The notes under the pieces are model-generated. The model was not told the origin of the DNA, ran no database searches, and saw only the letters and a program-made list of their open reading frames with translations. Below are positions 8,485 to 16,199 of a stretch of DNA of 64,000 nucleotides, piece after piece (position 1 is the first letter of the stretch; every line of letters starts with the position of its first letter). This stretch comes from Neobittarella massiliensis (ex Bilen et al. 2018) (lineage in GTDB: Bacteria > Bacillota > Clostridia > Oscillospirales > Ruminococcaceae), in the NCBI RefSeq assembly GCF_900289145.1, contig NZ_OKQO01000003.1, positions 1 through 64,000 of the forward strand, given 5' to 3'. Both the position numbers and the translations under genes were made by a program.

Positions 8485-8513
8485 TTGACACCCCCCAGTA
8501 AATGCCATAAAAT
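8485..8513 (+). promoter_or_regulatory. Strong promoter for the aminotransferase-PGT pair
   Basis: Perfect TTGACA (8485-8490), a 17-base spacer and TAAAAT (8508-8513). The expected transcript has an untranslated leader of about 125 bases. No gene reads through 8520-8643. Confidence 0.8.
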
Positions 8514-8643
8514 AGGTACATTATAGATCGGATGAGGTCCCTGCGCACCGGCCGGTCTTTTATCAGCTGCCTGCGCGCCGCGTGACGGCCGGGGCGGCAC
8601 TGTCCCCAGCGGACACAAAACAAAAAGGAAGCAGGTCTTTGTC

Positions 8644-9849
8644 ATGATGCAGATACCGTTTTCACCCCCGGATATAGATGAGCAGGATATACAGAGCGTG
8701 GTAGAGGCGCTGCGCTCGGGCTGGATCACCACCGGTCCCAAAACCAAGGAGCTGGAGCGCCAGCTGGCCGCATACTGTCAGGCCGACCGGGCCGCCTGTC
8801 TCAACTCGGCCACCGCCGCGCTGGAGCTGGCGCTGCGGGTGCTGGGCATCGGCCCCGGCGACGAGGTCATCACCAGCGCCTACACCTACACCGCCTCGGC
8901 CAGCGTCATCTGCCACGTGGGGGCCACCCCGGTGCTGGTAGATACCGATCCGGGCAGTTTTCACCTGTCGCCCGAAAAAATGCGCGCGGCCATCACCAGC
9001 CGCACCAAGGCGGTCATACCGGTAGATATCGGCGGCGTGCCCTGCGACTACCGGGCCATCTTCAAGGCTCTGGAGCGCGAGCAGGACAGGTTCGTGCCGC
9101 AGACCCCCCTGCAGGCCGCTATCGGCCGCATCGCCGTGGTGGCCGATGCCGCTCATGCCATCGGCGCCACCTACGGCGGGCAGATGGTGGGCAGCGTGGC
9201 CGACTTTACCTGTTTTTCTTTCCACGCCGTCAAAAACCTGACCACCGCCGAGGGCGGATGTGCCGCCTGGCGCCGGTTCGAGGGCGTCGACAGCGACGAG
9301 ATATACCGCCAGTTCATGCTGCTCTCGCTGCACGGCCAGACCAAAGATGCACTGTCCAAGACCAGGGCCGGTTCCTGGGAGTACGACATCGTCTCTCCGG
9401 CCTACAAGTGCAATATGACCGATATCATGGCTGCACTGGGTCTCAGTCAGCTGGCGCGCTATCCCGCGCTCCTGGCCCGCCGCCGCCAGCTCATCGAGCA
9501 GTACGACCGCGCCTTTGCCGGCCAGCTCGAGTCGCTGCGCCACTACGGCGACGACTACACCTCCAGCGGGCATCTGTACCTGGCGCGGGTACCGGGCGCC
9601 GGCCGCATCCAGCGCGATGCACTCATCGAGCGCATCGGCCAGCAGGGGGTGGCCACCAACGTGCACTATAAGCCGTTGCCGCTGCTCACCGCCTATAAAG
9701 ACATGGGCTATTCCATCGCCGACTACCCCTGTGCGCTGGCCCAATTTGAAAACGAGATCACGCTGCCGGTCTACACCACCATGACCGACGCGCAGCAGCA
9801 GTACGTCATCGAGGTGGTAAAAAACTGTCTGGAGGATCTGCGCCCGTGA
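8644..9849 (+). CDS. DegT/DnrJ/EryC1/StrS-family sugar aminotransferase
   Basis: A 401-residue PLP-dependent aminotransferase of the kind that aminates 4-keto sugars on nucleotide carriers (PglE, PseC and relatives). The PLP-binding Lys is Lys197 in FSFHAVKNLTTAEGG. Also visible are ITSAYTYTASASV near 80 and VADAAHAIGATYGG near 165. It begins MMQIPFSPPDIDEQD behind GGAAGCAGG; the second ATG is equally possible. The stop overlaps the phosphoglycosyltransferase start (TGATG), so the two are translationally coupled. With the dehydratase at 4239 it could make a 4-amino-4,6-dideoxy sugar. Confidence 0.9.
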   Translation: MMQIPFSPPDIDEQDIQSVVEALRSGWITTGPKTKELERQLAAYCQADRAACLNSATAALELALRVLGIGPGDEVITSAYTYTASASVICHVGATPVLVDTDPGSFHLSPEKMRAAITSRTKAVIPVDIGGVPCDYRAIFKALEREQDRFVPQTPLQAAIGRIAVVADAAHAIGATYGGQMVGSVADFTCFSFHAVKNLTTAEGGCAAWRRFEGVDSDEIYRQFMLLSLHGQTKDALSKTRAGSWEYDIVSPAYKCNMTDIMAALGLSQLARYPALLARRRQLIEQYDRAFAGQLESLRHYGDDYTSSGHLYLARVPGAGRIQRDALIERIGQQGVATNVHYKPLPLLTAYKDMGYSIADYPCALAQFENEITLPVYTTMTDAQQQYVIEVVKNCLEDLRP

Positions 9850-10526
9850 TGCTGCCCAAACAGCTGCCCCCAGCGCTGGATAATCCGGCCGTGCGCCGGT
9901 ACTGGCAACTGTTGCGCCACAAGCGGGTGGGGCTCTTTTGCAAGCGGGGGTTCGATATCATCCTCAGCGCCGCCATGTTGCTGCTGCTCTCACCAGTCTT
10001 TCTGGCGCTGGCGCTGTGGATCAAACTCGATTCGCCCGGCCCGGTATTTTTTCGCCAGCAGCGGGTGACCACCGGCGGCCGCATCTTTCGCATCTTCAAA
10101 TTTCGCACTATGGTCCAGGGGGCCGAAAAACTGGGCTCGCTCATCACCGAGCCGGGGGATATGCGCATCACCCGGGTGGGCAAACGTCTGCGCGACCTGC
10201 GCATCGACGAGATCCCCCAGCTGCTCAACGTGTTGCTGGGCGATATGAGTTTTGTGGGCACCCGGCCAGAGGTGCCCCGCTATGTAGAGGCCTATACCGA
10301 CGAGATGCGGGCCACCCTGCTGCTGCCGGCGGGCATCACCTCCAACGCCAGCATCAAGTTTAAAGATGAGCAGCAGATGCTCGACTCGGGCAGCGATACC
10401 GACGATATCTACATCCACCAGGTGCTGCCGGCCAAAATGGTCTATAACCTCCAGTACCTCGAAAATTTCTCCTTTTGGGGCGATATCGCCATCATGTTGC
10501 GCACCGCTGTCGGCATCTTCCGCTGA
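9849..10526 (+). CDS. Undecaprenyl-phosphate phosphoglycosyltransferase (PglC/bacterial sugar transferase family)
   Basis: A 225-residue monotopic phosphoglycosyltransferase that moves a sugar phosphate from a UDP-sugar to undecaprenyl phosphate at the inner membrane face. The N-terminal membrane hairpin is KRGFDIILSAAMLLLLSPVF near residue 35. It is followed by RIFKFRTM, the catalytic Asp-Glu dyad in LRIDEIPQLLNVL near 120, and MSFVGTRPE. The start is taken at ATG 9849 overlapping the upstream TGA; a GTG three bases earlier is also possible. This is the smallest, PglC-like form without extra membrane helices. Confidence 0.9.
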   Translation: MLPKQLPPALDNPAVRRYWQLLRHKRVGLFCKRGFDIILSAAMLLLLSPVFLALALWIKLDSPGPVFFRQQRVTTGGRIFRIFKFRTMVQGAEKLGSLITEPGDMRITRVGKRLRDLRIDEIPQLLNVLLGDMSFVGTRPEVPRYVEAYTDEMRATLLLPAGITSNASIKFKDEQQMLDSGSDTDDIYIHQVLPAKMVYNLQYLENFSFWGDIAIMLRTAVGIFR

Positions 10527-10553
10527 GCCAGCCGCTCTTTTTATCCTGTATCC

Positions 10554-10600
10554 AACGCGCCGTGTCGGCCCGCTTCTGTCGGGCCGGTGCGGCGCGTTTT
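10554..10600 (+). terminator. Terminator of the aminotransferase-PGT operon
   Basis: Outer arms AACGCGCCG and CGGCGCGTT with an inner GGCCCG/CGGGCC helix, ending in TTTT, about 30 bases after the PGT stop. Confidence 0.8.
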
Positions 10601-10674
10601 CCTCTCTGGTGTCCCCGGCGATACCGCCCCGGCGGGCCCTCTAAAACTTTCCATCTATTTTTTTATCGATCATA

Positions 10675-10703
10675 TTGACAATAGTTCATACTGTATATAT
10701 ACT
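10675..10703 (+). promoter_or_regulatory. Promoter of the GntR-ABC operon
   Basis: Perfect TTGACA (10675-10680), 17-base spacer, TATACT (10698-10703). The -10 lies inside the operator palindrome described at 10690-10714. Confidence 0.85.
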
Positions 10704-10714
10704 ATATATACAGT
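10690..10714. promoter_or_regulatory. 25-bp perfect palindromic operator over the -10 (predicted autoregulation)
   Basis: Two 12-bp arms, ACTGTATATATA and its exact complement, flank a single central C. The palindrome spans the -10 and the start of transcription and lies just before the YtrA-type GntR gene. GTATA-type palindromes are typical of YtrA-family sites. Repression of its own operon, relieved by an envelope stress or antibiotic signal, is inferred. Confidence 0.75.
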
Positions 10715-10741
10715 GTACACTTGACAAAGGAGATGAAGCGG

Positions 10742-11113
10742 TTGCACATCATCATCCGCAATTCCAGCGGCACCCCCATCTACGAGCAGATCGTGGCGCA
10801 GATCAAAGACGCCATCCTCACTGGGGGGCTGGCACCGGGGGAAGCGCTTCCCTCGATGCGGCTGCTCGCAAAAGAGCTGAAGATCAGTGTCATCACCACA
10901 AAGCGCGCCTACGAGGAGCTGGAGCGGGAGGGTTTTATCTCCACCCAGCAGGGGCGGGGCAGCTTTGTGGCCGAGCGCGATCTGGAATTCGTGTGGGAGG
11001 AGAAGATGCGCCAGCTGGAGAGCCAGCTGGAACAGGCTGCCGCCACAGCCAAGGGCTGTGGGGTCGACCGGGCCGAGTTCGTGCAGCTGGCCGCGCTCTT
11101 GTACGACGAGTGA
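10742..11113 (+). CDS. GntR-family transcriptional regulator, YtrA subfamily
   Basis: A 123-residue regulator with an N-terminal winged helix (TPIYEQIVAQIKDAILTG, then LPSMRLLAKELKIS and the wing GFISTQQGRGSFV) and only a short C-terminal dimerisation helix, as in YtrA regulators. I chose TTG 10742 (HIIIRNSSGTPIYEQ) because AGGAG at 10728-10732 is nine bases ahead; the in-frame ATG at 10733 abuts that site and cannot use it. The operator palindrome overlaps the promoter just upstream, and an ABC exporter follows, the standard YtrA arrangement. Confidence 0.88.
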   Translation: MHIIIRNSSGTPIYEQIVAQIKDAILTGGLAPGEALPSMRLLAKELKISVITTKRAYEELEREGFISTQQGRGSFVAERDLEFVWEEKMRQLESQLEQAAATAKGCGVDRAEFVQLAALLYDE

Positions 11114-11169
11114 CCGGCTGCGCGCTGCCCGGCGGCAAAACGATACCGTGAGATAGAGAGGCGACATAG

Positions 11170-12039
11170 ATGGAATACGCGTTAGAGGTACAGGGCCTGG
11201 AAAAGCATTACAGCGGTTTCTCGCTGCAAAAAGTCGATCTGGCCCTGCCGGCCGGCTGTGTGCTGGGCCTGGTGGGCAAAAATGGGGCCGGTAAGAGCAC
11301 CCTGCTCAATTTGATACTGGACGTGGTGAAAAAAGACGCCGGCACCGTGCGCCTGTTTGGCAGCGAGGTGTGCGGCCCACTGCAAAAACAGGATATCGGG
11401 GTGGTGTTTGACGAGAGCTATTTCCACGACTTTCTGCAGCCGCGGCAAATATCCCACATCATGCAAAACATCTACCAGAACTGGGACCAGGACCAGTTTT
11501 TTCACTACCTGCAGCAGTTTGCGCTGCCGCTGGATAAAAAGGTAAAGGCATTTTCCCGCGGCATGAAGATGAAATTGTCCATTGCCGCGGCGCTGTCGCA
11601 CCGCGCCCGGCTGCTGCTGCTCGACGAGCCCACCGGCGGGCTCGATCCGGTGGTGCGCGACGAGATCCTCGATATCTTCGCCGACTTTATGTTGGAGGAA
11701 GACCACTCCATCCTCATCTCCTCCCACATCACCAGCGACCTGGAGCGCATTGCCGACTACATCGCACTCATCGACGACGGCCGGCTGCTGCTCTGCCAGG
11801 AAAAAGACCAGCTGCTGGAGCGGTACATGCTGCTCAAGGGCTCGCCCGAGCAGCTGGCCGCCATGGACAGCACCCAGCGGTCTGCGCTCATCGGTCTGCA
11901 GCAGGGGACATTCGGTTTCGAGGCGGTGTGCGATATACAAAACGGGCTGCCTGCCGGCGATGTGGTGTGCGAGCCCGGACGGCTGGAAGAGGTGCTGTTG
12001 CACTTCATCCGCGGCAGTGAGAGGGGGGACCGGCAGTGA
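11170..12039 (+). CDS. ABC-2 type exporter, ATP-binding protein
   Basis: A 289-residue ABC ATPase. Walker A is VGKNGAGKST near residue 38, the signature is FSRGMKMKLSIAAAL, Walker B is LLLLDEPTGGLD and the switch His is in ISSHITSDLERI. The ~70 residues after the nucleotide-binding domain are typical of drug or antimicrobial-peptide export ATPases linked to YtrA regulators. It lies 56 bases after the regulator and overlaps the permease by four bases (GTGA), so the three form an operon. The substrate is unknown. Confidence 0.9.
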   Translation: MEYALEVQGLEKHYSGFSLQKVDLALPAGCVLGLVGKNGAGKSTLLNLILDVVKKDAGTVRLFGSEVCGPLQKQDIGVVFDESYFHDFLQPRQISHIMQNIYQNWDQDQFFHYLQQFALPLDKKVKAFSRGMKMKLSIAAALSHRARLLLLDEPTGGLDPVVRDEILDIFADFMLEEDHSILISSHITSDLERIADYIALIDDGRLLLCQEKDQLLERYMLLKGSPEQLAAMDSTQRSALIGLQQGTFGFEAVCDIQNGLPAGDVVCEPGRLEEVLLHFIRGSERGDRQ

Positions 12040-12665
12040 AAGGCCTGATCTTAAAAGATATCTATATCTTCGGCAGCAACATCAAACTGTACATCATCTA
12101 CTTCGCCTTTTTTGGTGTGTTCTCTTTTTTCAGCGATGCCTCTTTCTTCTACGGTATCGTCATGATGATGCTCACACTGCTCTCGATCACCGCCGCCAGC
12201 TACGACGATATGGCCCACTGGCCGCGGTTTGCAGTGAGCATGCCACTGTCCCGGGGGCAGATCGTCACCGCCCGCTACCTGTTTATGTTCATCATGACCG
12301 GCAGCGCCGCTGTTTTGCTCTCTATCTTCAATGTGGTGTTCAGCTTTTTTAAGACCGGTATCTCTCTTATCGAGGGGTTTGCCGTCATCGGCGCCACCGG
12401 GTCTGTAGGTCTGCTGGCCGGTTTCGTCATCCTGCCCATCCTCTACAAAATGGGGGCCGAGCGCGCCCGCATCCTCATGATCTTAGTCATGATGGTGCCC
12501 TACGCGGCGCTCATGTTGGCAAATGCTTTGGGTGTCAAGCTGCCTGCCTGGCTCATGCACATGCCGCCGGCGGTATACGTGGCGCTGGTACTGGCACTGC
12601 TGGTGGGGGGCGGCCTTATCTCCTTTGGCGTCTCCCGCAACATTTTCGAGAAAAAAGATCTCTAG
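12036..12665 (+). CDS. ABC-2 type exporter, membrane permease
   Basis: A 209-residue integral membrane protein with about six predicted helices (for example IIYFAFFGVFSFFSDASFF, then helices near 85, 115, 145 and 180). It has the ABC-2 family opening LILKDIYIFGSNIK and the SMPLSRGQIVTARY loop near residue 65, as in BcrB/YtrC-like permeases. GTG 12036 overlaps the ATPase stop and is preceded by a purine-rich GAGAGGGGGG site. It should form the transmembrane half of the exporter with the upstream ATPase. Confidence 0.85.
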   Translation: MKGLILKDIYIFGSNIKLYIIYFAFFGVFSFFSDASFFYGIVMMMLTLLSITAASYDDMAHWPRFAVSMPLSRGQIVTARYLFMFIMTGSAAVLLSIFNVVFSFFKTGISLIEGFAVIGATGSVGLLAGFVILPILYKMGAERARILMILVMMVPYAALMLANALGVKLPAWLMHMPPAVYVALVLALLVGGGLISFGVSRNIFEKKDL

Positions 12666-12690
12666 CAGCTGCGGTATCTACCCAGTCGGC

Positions 12691-12727
12691 AAAAAAAGAG
12701 GTGCGGATCTATCCGCGCCTCTTTTTT
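12691..12727. terminator. Terminator after the exporter operon
   Basis: AAAAAAGAGG and CCTCTTTTTT arms with an inner GCGGAT/ATCCGC helix. It is symmetrical enough to act in both directions. Confidence 0.85.
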
Positions 12728-12796
12728 GTCGGCCATACAGTTTGCCCAAAATACACAGGATGGTACCAGCAAATAAGAGATTATATCTGGATAGTC

Positions 12797-12825
12797 TTGA
12801 GAATATTTGTCGAATTTTGTAGAAT
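12797..12825 (+). promoter_or_regulatory. Promoter of the lipoprotein pair
   Basis: TTGAGA, 17-base spacer, TAGAAT (12820-12825), about 20 bases ahead of the lipoprotein translation signals, giving a very short leader. Confidence 0.6.
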
Positions 12826-12846
12826 ACATACAAGGAGGTGTTGGGT

Positions 12847-13344
12847 TTGAAAAAATTGTTGGCACTGTGTATGTGCGTCATGATGGCGCTGGGGGCATTG
12901 GCGGGCTGCGGCCAAAAAGACAGCATCGCCAAAGACCTCGATACCGTGGTGCGCGCGGTAGAGGATATTTTAGATGAAAATGGTCTGGAGTTGGAGGAGC
13001 AGAAAGAGAGCGAGATCGGCACTACAGAATCCCACTTCTACAAGGTCATCGAAAATGGCAAAAAAGTCGATTTCGATGTCGATCCCTCGCTGTTTATAGA
13101 CACCGATATAGAAAGTGGTAAAGTGGTGCGCTTTTCGATAATGGGGGCCAAACGGTCCCGGGCGGCCAATATATTTAAAAAACTGCTCCCGGCGGTCGAC
13201 AAAAAGGTGGATCCAGACAAGTTGGTCCAGCAGATGGAGGGCAAAGCGGGCGAGAGTATCGGCAAAGGCGGCCTGCTTTACTATTACAATACCACACAGG
13301 AGTACTACCACTATGTGGCCCACATTTCCGAAGAAGAGAGCTAG
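12847..13344 (+). CDS. Small lipoprotein of unknown function (paralog A)
   Basis: A 165-residue secreted protein with a signal peptide ending in the lipobox LAGC near residue 21 and then a polar domain. TTG 12847 (MKKLLALCMCV) is chosen because AAGGAGG at 12832-12838 is eight bases upstream; GTG 12838 lies inside that site. No family is recognised. It shares layout with the next gene: an early DLD/ADLDxxxRA helix, a VDxDPSLFIDT/ITASPAVFVDE segment, a VxFSIMGA/VEVTVLGA strand and a DPxxLVxxM/L segment. The two look like tandem paralogs, perhaps surface stress proteins. Confidence 0.75.
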   Translation: MKKLLALCMCVMMALGALAGCGQKDSIAKDLDTVVRAVEDILDENGLELEEQKESEIGTTESHFYKVIENGKKVDFDVDPSLFIDTDIESGKVVRFSIMGAKRSRAANIFKKLLPAVDKKVDPDKLVQQMEGKAGESIGKGGLLYYYNTTQEYYHYVAHISEEES

Positions 13345-13381
13345 ACCGAAAACGTGAGCGATAGGGGAGGGAACCTGAACT

Positions 13382-13930
13382 GTGAAAAAAACACCTGCCC
13401 GGTGTCTGTGTATTCTGCTGATGCTGGGGCTGTTTACCGGCTGTAGCGGCCAAAAGTACCTGTCCGCCGACAGAGACGAGATCAGCGCCGATCTGGATAA
13501 CTGGTTGCGGGCCAGGGGCTATGCGTTGGAGCAGGTAAAGACTTACACCAGAGAGGGCCAAACAGAGCTAGAGACCACCCAGTACTCGGTCTCGCTGTCA
13601 GACGGGCATTTTGATGCCGACTGGATCACGGCGAGCCCGGCTGTGTTTGTCGATGAAGAAAAAAAGTCGGGCCACGCCGTAGAGGTGACCGTATTGGGCG
13701 CTTCCCGTCCCAACGTGCTGCCGGTGTTTAAACAGGCCATTGCCATCGTAGCGCCCGAGCAGGATCCGCAAGAACTGGTGGACGAGCTGCTGCAGCTGAA
13801 ACCAAAAGGAAAAACAGATACTGTCTACTGGCGTGTAGATGGACTGGAATACCGGTATAGCAAATCAGGCGAAACGGATATTCTGTCGGTCAGCAGTGCC
13901 AGAAGTTATCTCCGTTTTGCTGGCCAGTGA
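13382..13930 (+). CDS. Small lipoprotein of unknown function (paralog B)
   Basis: A 182-residue lipoprotein with signal peptide KKTPARCLCILLMLGLFTGC, Cys at about residue 21. GTG 13382 has a GGGGAGGG site. It begins 37 bases after paralog A and is probably in the same transcript. The mature domain aligns by eye with paralog A, including ADLDNWLRARGYALEQ, VFVDEEKKSGHAVEVTVLG and DPQELVDELL, and ends with a Tyr-rich YWRVDGLEYRYS where A has a YYYNTTQEYYHY segment. No catalytic motif is visible. Confidence 0.72.
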   Translation: MKKTPARCLCILLMLGLFTGCSGQKYLSADRDEISADLDNWLRARGYALEQVKTYTREGQTELETTQYSVSLSDGHFDADWITASPAVFVDEEKKSGHAVEVTVLGASRPNVLPVFKQAIAIVAPEQDPQELVDELLQLKPKGKTDTVYWRVDGLEYRYSKSGETDILSVSSARSYLRFAGQ

Positions 13931-14073
13931 CAAAATAATAGTTAGATAAAATAAGTGGTCGGGCGGACTCGATGTGACCATGCGTTCTGCTTTAAACCCG
14001 CCACCATTTGCCGGTGAGCATTTGCGCGATCAGCTGTGCAGTGCCCTCTATGCGTGTGCGACCAGACTATAAG
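13931..14073. other. Untranslated stretch ahead of a terminator
   Basis: No coding frame with a credible start. It ends in the hairpin at 14074-14105, so it is most simply the 3' untranslated region of the lipoprotein transcript. An independent small RNA is possible but no strong promoter is seen. Confidence 0.4.
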
Positions 14074-14105
14074 ACCGGACGGGAAGACATCCGCCCGGTT
14101 TTTTG
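14074..14105 (+). terminator. Terminator after the lipoprotein genes
   Basis: ACCGG...CCGGT arms with a second GG/CC pairing inside, followed by six T (14099-14104), about 145 bases after paralog B. Confidence 0.7.
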
Positions 14106-14147
14106 TTGTCCGGCGGCAGTTTGGGCCTTTCCGACGGTATTTGCTAC

Positions 14148-14176
14148 TTGTTATTTTCCGGGTGGCGTTGTATAAT
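14148..14176 (+). promoter_or_regulatory. Promoter of the carboxyltransferase operon
   Basis: TTGTTA (14148-14153), 17-base spacer, perfect TATAAT (14171-14176). The leader would run about 147 bases to the ATG at 14330. It holds no recognised riboswitch. Confidence 0.7.
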
Positions 14177-14329
14177 TTATTTGATTTTGGTTTTGTGATG
14201 CCAAACTGCCTTGGCGCCCATTTGTGGGCCAAAACAGAAAAGGCTATCATTTTTTCGGCGGCGGTTTTACCGGCGGGTCTTTGCCCGCACGCCGAAGATA
14301 TTGCAGAGTATGGAAATGGAGGAACAGAG

Positions 14330-15751
14330 ATGAGTCTTAAAAGCAGGCTTGAGATCCTTGCGCAGCAGGGCGGCAGTCTGGACCGCGGTACCAGCGCCTA
14401 CAAGCGGCTGGTCGCACTGTTCGACGAAGGCACCTTCGTCGAGCTCGACGCCTATGCCGGGTGCGGGGAGGACGCCGCAGGCGTGTGTACCGGTTACGGC
14501 ATGATCGGCGGCGGCATGGCCTACGCCTTTTCGCAGGGCGGTGCCGTGGGCACCGTCCACGCCAAAAAAGTGGCCAAGGTGTACGAGCTGGCCGCCAAGG
14601 TGGGCGTGCCGGTAGTCGGTATCTACGACTCGGTCGGCGCCCGCCTGGAAGAGGGCCACGACGTGTTGGCCGCCTACGGCCAGATGCTCGGCTGCGCCCA
14701 GTCGCTGTCTGGCGTCGTGCCCCAGGTAGCAGTGGTGGCCGGTGTCTGTGCCGGCACTGCCGCGGTGATGGCCGCCTCGGCCGACGTGGTCATCATGGCC
14801 AAAGACGCCCAGCTGTTCATGACCGCCCCCTTTGTGACGAGCGCTCTGGGCGATAAGGTCGCCGGCGCCGGCAGCGCCGAAAACGCCGCCAAGGCCGGTG
14901 TCTGCCACCTGGTAGCTGGTGACGCCGACGACGCAGTAGAGCAGGCTAAAAAGATCGTCTCGCTGCTGCCGCTCAACAACCTGTCCGAGGCCCCCTATGT
15001 CGAGTATGAAGAGGCCGATGGCACCGCCCTGCGCGGTATCTGTGAGAACATGCAGGATTACGACGTGGCCGCAGTACTGGCCGGCATCTTCGACGCCGGC
15101 AGCGTCGTGGAGCTCTCGGCTCAATTTGCCTCGCACGTGACCACTGCGCTGGCCACTCTGGCCGGTCAGGTAGTGGGCGTCGTTGCCACCGCCGGTGCTG
15201 CGTACCAGATGTGCTCGTCCTGCACCGCCAAGATCGCCCGCTTTGTCTCGGTGTGCGACAGCTTTGGCATCCCGGTGATCACTCTGGTCGACACCGACGG
15301 CTTCTACGAGAGCGCCTCCGACGAGCTGGCCGGTGCCGCCCGCAGCGCCGCCCGCCTGGCCCACGTGTACGCCGAGGCCACCTGTCCCAAGCTCACCGTG
15401 GTCACCGGCAAGGCCTGTGGCAGTGCCTATGTGGTGCTGGCCGGCAAAAATGCCAGCGCCGACCTGACGCTGGCCTGGCCCAGCGCCGTCATCTCCACCC
15501 TGTCGCCCGAGGCAGCGGTCAACATCCTGTGGGCCGACAAGGTCAAGGGCTCCGATAAAGACGCCCAGGCCGCCCTGGTACAGGAGTACATCGATACCTT
15601 GGCCTCGCCTTTTGAGGCGGCCAAAAACGGCTATGTAGATGATGTGATCGATCCGGCCTACACCCGCAGTGCCCTGATCTCCGCCTGCGAGATGTTAGCT
15701 GGCAAACGGGTCACCAACCTGCCCAAAAAACACGGCAACATGCCGCTTTAA
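14330..15751 (+). CDS. Biotin-dependent carboxyltransferase, 12S/MmdA/PccB-like subunit
   Basis: A 473-residue acyl-CoA carboxyltransferase with two crotonase-like halves. The first has YGMIGGGMAYAFSQ, then IYDSVGARLEEGHD and the oxyanion-hole run VVAGVCAGTAAVM; the second has VVGVVATAGAAY and LVDTDGFYES. It would move a carboxyl group between carboxybiotin and an acyl-CoA such as propionyl- or methylmalonyl-CoA. It is slightly shorter than the usual ~510-520 residues. ATG 14330 has a GGAGG site and begins MSLKSRLEILAQQGG; the upstream open extension lies in the promoter. A biotin carrier and a 5S/OadA-like subunit follow, giving the subunit set of transcarboxylase. Confidence 0.82.
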   Translation: MSLKSRLEILAQQGGSLDRGTSAYKRLVALFDEGTFVELDAYAGCGEDAAGVCTGYGMIGGGMAYAFSQGGAVGTVHAKKVAKVYELAAKVGVPVVGIYDSVGARLEEGHDVLAAYGQMLGCAQSLSGVVPQVAVVAGVCAGTAAVMAASADVVIMAKDAQLFMTAPFVTSALGDKVAGAGSAENAAKAGVCHLVAGDADDAVEQAKKIVSLLPLNNLSEAPYVEYEEADGTALRGICENMQDYDVAAVLAGIFDAGSVVELSAQFASHVTTALATLAGQVVGVVATAGAAYQMCSSCTAKIARFVSVCDSFGIPVITLVDTDGFYESASDELAGAARSAARLAHVYAEATCPKLTVVTGKACGSAYVVLAGKNASADLTLAWPSAVISTLSPEAAVNILWADKVKGSDKDAQAALVQEYIDTLASPFEAAKNGYVDDVIDPAYTRSALISACEMLAGKRVTNLPKKHGNMPL

Positions 15752-15778
15752 GACCTGACTAAAGGGGGATATATCAAC

Positions 15779-16171
15779 ATGAAAAGATTTAGCATAACTG
15801 TCAATGGTACCGCTTACGACGTAGCTGTCGAGGAGCTGGGCGCTGGCGCTGCTCCGGTAGCTGCCGCTCCCGCCCCGGCCGCTGCTCCGGCTCCCGCTCC
15901 CGCCGCCCCGGCAGCACCTGCTGCCCCCGCCGCTCCCGCTGCGCCCGCAGTGGCCGGTGGCACCAAGATCGAAGCCCCCATGCCCGGCACCATCCTCGAC
16001 CTCAAGGTCGCTGCCGGCGACTCGGTGAAAAAAGGTGACGTTCTGGCCATTCTGGAAGCCATGAAGATGGAAAACGAGATCATGTGCCCGGTCGACGGCA
16101 CCGTTGCCGCTGTGAACGTGGCTAAGGGCGACTCGGTCGAGACCAGCACCCTGATCATGACCATCCAGTAA
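15779..16171 (+). CDS. Biotin carboxyl carrier protein (1.3S-like)
   Basis: A 130-residue biotinyl carrier. A short N-terminal strand region is followed by a long Ala/Pro hinge (about residues 23-60), then a biotinyl domain with ILEAMKMEN; the biotinylated Lys is Lys96. It is the mobile arm that shuttles carboxyl groups between the two flanking carboxyltransferase subunits. The size and layout match the 1.3S transcarboxylase subunit or the gamma/delta carrier of decarboxylase pumps. It starts 27 bases after the 12S-like gene, with an AAAGGGGG site. Confidence 0.92.
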   Translation: MKRFSITVNGTAYDVAVEELGAGAAPVAAAPAPAAAPAPAPAAPAAPAAPAAPAAPAVAGGTKIEAPMPGTILDLKVAAGDSVKKGDVLAILEAMKMENEIMCPVDGTVAAVNVAKGDSVETSTLIMTIQ

Positions 16172-16199
16172 TCTTTAAAAGAAAAGAGGTGCCGGTTTT

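Noticed and set aside
8387-8623. 78-codon minus-strand frame upstream of the aminotransferase
   Set aside because: It covers the consensus promoter at 8485-8513 on the other strand and has no ribosome site or motif.
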